Shown one piece after another: positions 59,438 to 64,000 of a stretch of DNA of 64,000 bases. Origin of the DNA: Uranotaenia lowii (taxonomy: Eukaryota; Arthropoda; Insecta; Diptera; Culicidae); contig NC_073692.1 in assembly GCF_029784155.1 (NCBI RefSeq), positions 418,992,352-419,056,351 on the forward strand, in the 5' to 3' direction. The translations under genes and the position numbers were made by a program. Position 1 is the stretch's first letter. Each line of letters starts with the position of its first letter. The notes below the pieces were generated by a model that saw only the letters and a list, made by a program, of their open reading frames with translations, ran no database searches and was not told where the DNA came from.

Positions 59438-60176
59438 CACGCTCCTTTATTTTAACTCAAAATTAAGTACGACCGAGGTTCAAAACATAGTTCGATTTTA
59501 TGAACTTAAAGTTAAGTACCTTTTTCCTCCTTGCGATGGTTCAAAACGGAGTTCGAACTGCGTACTCAAAATTGATCCTTTTTCTTCCTTCGACGAGGGA
59601 GCAAAGCTGAGTTCGACCTTATGAACTAAAAATTGAACTCTCTTTGTTGGACTGAAAACACTTAGCGAGTTCAGTTCGAACCGGAACAGCAACCAACGAA
59701 CACGTCTCAAAATTTTGTCGTTCCGGAACAATTACCGGAAGACTATGAAGGAATTTCATAATGGAATGCATGTTCACCGTGTCAGCGTAAAATTCTGTCC
59801 ATCATTGTCATCATACGGTGAGCGGCTTGGAATGTCCGGAAACTTCTGGATGTTGTTTACTTCCCGTAGGAAGAAACATCCGGAAGTTTTCTTTGACCGG
59901 GAGTGTCAAAACTTTCCACCGCTCTGTAATTGTAATGCAATGTACCGGAACAGTAACATCCGGGGACAACTAATTTTATTAATCCTTTAATTACCTGAAA
60001 ATAAGCTACCCTCGGAAAAACGGATAAATTCGAGTTCGGCTGCCGAACTTAGTATTGAGTATGCTTATCAGAACTTAGTTTTGCGATTGCCTAGTCGAAC
60101 TCAAAGTTGAGGGCTGCCACCGAAATGCTGTTTTGAACCAAAACTACTTAATTTTGAGTATAAAAAAAGGAGCGTG
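59438..60176. mobile_element. MITE with CACGCTCCTTT inverted ends and subterminal repeats (739 bp)
   Basis: The left end is CACGCTCCTTTATTTTAACT and the right end (opposite strand) is CACGCTCCTTTTTTTATACT, both continuing CAAAATTAAGTA: about 32-bp inverted ends. Three imperfect 58-60 bp subterminal repeats, each with a GAGTTCGA-like word, follow at 59473-59532, 59533-59591 and 59592-59650. The plus-strand frame 59715-59990 has no recognisable domain. The target duplication is not clear. Confidence 0.8.
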
Positions 60177-60808
60177 AAGTCAGTCATTGATCTATTCTTG
60201 TGAGCGACAGACGTGTTTAAGTGAATCTCTGAATTGACATTCGTAAAATCACGACACAGTGTTTGCGAAAAATACCATAGAAAATCACGAGTTTCCCAAC
60301 CACACCTATACCAACACCCCTCCTCCCCTCCACTAACCCCTCAAGAGGTGATTCTTCCTGCGATAGTTATTTTAGACACCAAAGTTTTCAAATCGAAAAC
60401 ACACTACACTTAGGTTTTTTAATCGGTTTGACTTTAATCAGTTTATCGAACACGGCTGTTTTTACACGATTTACGTTTGAGATGGATTTTGTACTGCGTA
60501 AATCTTAGTGTACCAATAAACTGGGGGAATTTTCATCATCATGACATTTTTCCAGATAAACATCATAACTAGGTCAAACGTTTAAAAATCTCAAATTTGT
60601 TTTCTTAATTCCAAAGCCTTTTAATTGAGTTTCAAATAAAAGAAAATGGAAGATCTATATTTTTTGTTGTTTGTGAAAATTTAATTACAATATCTTAGAA
60701 TATCAGTTTTTCCGAAGGCTCCCAAACAAACACCTCTCCTGATAAAATGAAAGTGATCAGGTTGTTTTATATGAAAGATTTTTCTCTTTGTATGGATTAA
60801 GTTTCAGC
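60177..60808. other. No recognised feature
   Basis: Short GC-richer start, then AT-rich DNA. Nothing supportable. Confidence 0.45.
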
Positions 60809-60820
60809 ACAGGTTTCAGT

Positions 60821-61058
60821 TGAATCAAAGCAATCGAAAAATTCCTTTTAATTCAACCACGGTATTCAATTTTAAAAACACGTTTGGCTCGAACGGCTTG
60901 GATGTCATATTCACTCTGTTGTGGTATGAGCCTACTTGGTTTAATGATTCAACTGAATCAAAGCAATCGAAAGAATTACCGTGGTTGAATTTAAAGGAAT
61001 CTTTCGATTGCTTTGATTCAGTTGAATCATTCAACCAAGTAGGCTCATACCACAACAG
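60821..61058. repeat. 238-bp palindromic insertion flanked by 12-bp direct repeats
   Basis: A 58-bp arm (60916-60973, starting CTGTTGTGGTATGAGCCTAC) is repeated inverted at 61001-61058 with one mismatch and a 27-bp spacer. The segment 60821-60866 is also found inverted across the spacer and second arm (about 60979-61024), making two overlapping hairpins. The whole block is bounded by identical ACAGGTTTCAGT at 60809-60820 and 61059-61070. Mirror-image open frames on both strands are a by-product of the palindrome. Confidence 0.92.
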
Positions 61059-61070
61059 ACAGGTTTCAGT

Positions 61071-62487
61071 GTTATTTGTAAGGTTGTTTTGCGATAATTT
61101 TTCATATTCAAACAATGGAACATTTTTCTAGTATAAGCCTGTATAGGAAAAGTTGGCAAAGAACTGTATCAAATGATGATGAAAATAAGCTGAATGAGAA
61201 CAGCAAACTGACATAACTAATTGCATGAAGGTAATATATATGCAGCATCATTCATTATCCATCTTTTAATCATAATGTTTTTGAAGGAAAAAGTCAAAAG
61301 TATGATTGGTCTTTACACAAAATGACTGTAATTGATGTTTTAATGACTTCAATGCTAAAAAACGGGAAAACAATAATTTTAATTTTTGTCGTCTAGATTT
61401 GAAGTCTAGATTTGTGAATCATTTCAAATTGTAGCCACTAAAATCGTTTATAAAATCTGCAATTAATGATCATGCTTTATACTCTTATCATCGTTGTCAC
61501 AGTCGAGAGCAAACGTTGTGCTTCAGGGTCGTTTGAGGATTTAAGCGAGTTTCTGCGTGTTAATTCAGACTTATTTCCAAAAGAGAGGATATCGATCCAT
61601 ATAATTCATATGCGACTATTATGCACACGTGTGCTTAAGGACCTCAGTGTGTGTCTAAAGAATTAAAGGTATTACAAAGCAGCAACCCCTTCCAAAACCT
61701 CAAAAATAAATGACAGAAATTATCAAATTTCCCCATGTTTTCAGTACCGTTTTTTGGATCATAATAGAATTGTTTTTTAGCTTCACTCATAATATGGAAT
61801 TTGGCCAGAAATAAAAATAGTTGCACATAATTTCATAAAACTATGATTAAATATCATAAATTTCGAATCTCTTATTCTCAAAATTTATTCATTTAAAAAA
61901 TTTATATTTCTTTTTATCTTACAGGAAAGTTATAACAAAGAGTTCAACAAATAAATAATCACATAATTCATACAGCAACAATAATATTTTCTGTTTTAAA
62001 TATATTTAAAGTGAGTGCAGACTAGATTAAATTATAATCGGAAATTTAAGATTGACCGGACAACGGAAAAGATTTCAACAAGAGTTAACAGTGAAGTGTT
62101 AGTAGGATTTTGAAACATTTCGCTCCGGAGTAGAAGGAAAAACGGTTACTCATTATTACCTTTATTCTTTACTGTTTCATGACCTATCCATCAATCCAGA
62201 CAAACTTTCATCTCAAGACAATTCAAACCAAGAATGAATTTATAAGAAAAAAAACATTCAGTGTTTTCAGTACTTAGTGGTTTTTTCAATTTTTAATTGA
62301 TTACCAAAGTTTTCCTCCAATGATTTTATAGACAAAAAATCTAAACACAAAAGATTCAGTTCTTTTTAATTAAAACTAGGGGCAGGGGCAATGGGGGCAA
62401 TGTTCAAAGGGCCTCCTGAGGAACATCACTTAAATCATACAGCTTTAAGCTCAAGAAATCAAGCCGTGAAAAGATTGAACTTAGAAA
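61071..62487. other. AT-rich DNA, nothing recognised
   Basis: A 66-codon plus-strand frame at 61466 begins with a hydrophobic stretch but has no splice context or domain; not called. Confidence 0.45.
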
Positions 62488-62520
62488 ATTTATTTATTTA
62501 TTTATTTATTTATTTATTAT
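62488..62520. repeat. ATTT tetranucleotide microsatellite
   Basis: About eight ATTT units. The same motif forms the 3' tails of the CR1 elements at 9781 and 17811, so it could be a LINE tail on the minus strand, but no LINE sequence follows. Confidence 0.9.
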
Positions 62521-64000
62521 ATTTGAGATATATCTCTTACTCATTAAATTAAGAAAATATTTAAGAAGCTACTAGCGAATCAATCATTATTTTTTAATAT
62601 GAATTATTTTTTCCTCGTTTAAAGAAATGTTAAGATTTTTACGACAGCTAGAATAACGGAGGCTAGAATAACATCAAATTCGAATAATTTGGAATAATCA
62701 CTTTTAAGCATATGTTTTAGTACAAATAATGCATAATTTTTGTTAACTTTGCGATCGTAATTCAAATTGGCGTAGGTTAAAATACTCTACACTCTTTTCT
62801 CAATATGCAATTAATTTTTAAAAATCAAACATTAAAAATAACTGTAGTCAAATCGACAATACTCATTTGAATTTCCATTCCAATTTGAATCTGTTATTTG
62901 AAATTTTAAATTACACTTTTCCAACTTATTTAACTCAAGTTTTAAACTATTGTTTCTGATGCAATTTTATTTTAAAATTATACTCTTCTTAAGTAAATAA
63001 TCGGAAATCAGCATATTATTTTCATGATGAACATTCTCAAATTATTTACAATAAAAAAAACACTAATAGTTGAACTGTGAATTTTATTAAGTGATTCTCT
63101 AAATATGATTTTGATCTTATCTTCTTATGGAATTATGATTCTGTGATTTGAACATTTTGCCACATTTTACAAAAAATCTTGTTAAAAATAGTTGATTTGA
63201 TAAGAATCTTATTCTTAAAATAAAATTGTACACAATCCCAGTTGTTTTTAATTTCAAACACTTTGCATTTAAACGTTTTTTTTTTTTTGTTTTTTAACTC
63301 TTCAATGCATAGTGTTGTTTTAAAACAACACGTATCAAATAAAGTTTATTTCGAAAACGAATTGGTATTCTTGAAACATTCCTTGACTAAAGTTGTGCTA
63401 AAGATTACAGGAAATCAGTTGAGGATAATGTTAAAACTAATTTTTTAATCATATATGAGTTTTTTTTAAGAAGGTATGCAAAAAAGTTGACTTTTTCACT
63501 TAAGTTTTAAAACAACAATTTGCATCAAAAGGTTACAAAAGGTTAAAGATATGAGAATGAAATAAAACATTTTGATTTAAATAATAATTTTTGCAATAGC
63601 TGCTTTCGCTCTGATTGCAACTGTGTCTCACAATTTTGAATTAGAAATGCCTTGGTTATGTTTTTCCAATCTTGATTTTAAATAATGATTTTTATTTGAG
63701 ACAAAGAATTGTGGTTCTGAATGAAATCCCATTTTACTCTTCAGCTCTTATATCTGTATCTCTAGGGAATTTGAATTTTTTTGTGATTTTTTTTTTTTTA
63801 AATTTTTTATGCTAAGTCTTAGATTTCAATGTTGTTTCCAATACTTTATTTTCAACTATTTTCGAAATAACTAACGACACTTCTATTACAGGTCTGACCA
63901 GCACTCACGTATTTTCTTCGTAAATTATTTTGTCAATATTTTTGATATCTTTATATCAACCAATAACAGAATGAAAATCATAAATGAATAAAACCATAAA
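62521..64000. other. AT-rich DNA, nothing recognised
   Basis: No supportable coding, RNA or repeat feature to the end of the window. Confidence 0.5.

Noticed and set aside
59715..59990. 91-codon frame inside a MITE as a possible transposase
   Set aside because: Too short and without catalytic motifs.
60820..61131. Mirror-image proteins on both strands
   Set aside because: A direct consequence of the palindromic insertion; not genes.
61466..61666. 66-codon frame with a hydrophobic start
   Set aside because: No splice signals, domain or coding bias; frames this long are frequent in the window.

Overview
This window looks like intronic or intergenic DNA from an insect, most likely a mosquito (inference). 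The background is very AT-rich, gene density is almost nil, and the DNA is packed with CR1-type non-LTR retrotransposons, short inverted-repeat DNA transposons (MITEs), a Tc1/mariner/ITm-type transposase remnant, a tRNA-derived SINE and two long 9-bp minisatellites. There is no prokaryotic gene organisation, CRISPR array or operon.

Layout. 1-9.8 kb: a TA-flanked composite element with an internal duplication; a decayed ITm-type transposase split by a hAT-like MITE with a clean 8-bp target duplication; and a 1.2-kb minisatellite. 9.8-14.4 kb (minus strand): a nearly complete CR1-clade LINE. It has a PHD-finger ORF1 and an endonuclease/reverse-transcriptase ORF2 with one frameshift and an unusual threefold repeated module ahead of the endonuclease. 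15.2 kb: the best candidate host exon, with a signal-peptide-like start and good splice borders. 15.5-20.7 kb: a TA-flanked MITE, then a three-layer nest (MITE inside a second CR1 element inside a third LINE). 22.2-23.3 kb: a TATA/Inr promoter-like segment, a long CA repeat, and a perfect histone-type 3' stem-loop on the minus strand with no histone gene. 25.5-26.5 kb: a retroposed-looking segment between identical 28-bp repeats. 28.6 kb: a weak second exon candidate, phase-compatible with the first. 31-36 kb, 41-42 kb and 45-47 kb: several MITE families, some nested. 49-53 kb: a further MITE, an approximately 150-bp tandem array, and a SINE inside a foldback element. 56-61 kb: an intact copy of a MITE whose damaged copy lies at 45 kb, a dispersed AT-rich repeat, a MITE with subterminal repeats, and a 238-bp palindromic insertion with 12-bp flanking repeats.

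How the parts relate. Apart from the LINE ORFs and possibly two short host exons, nothing here looks like working protein-coding sequence. The most informative content is transposition history: several insertions can be dated relative to each other, and one has its pre-insertion site preserved in another copy 11 kb away. Coordinates of element ends were read by eye. Family names rest on motif recognition, not on a database search.
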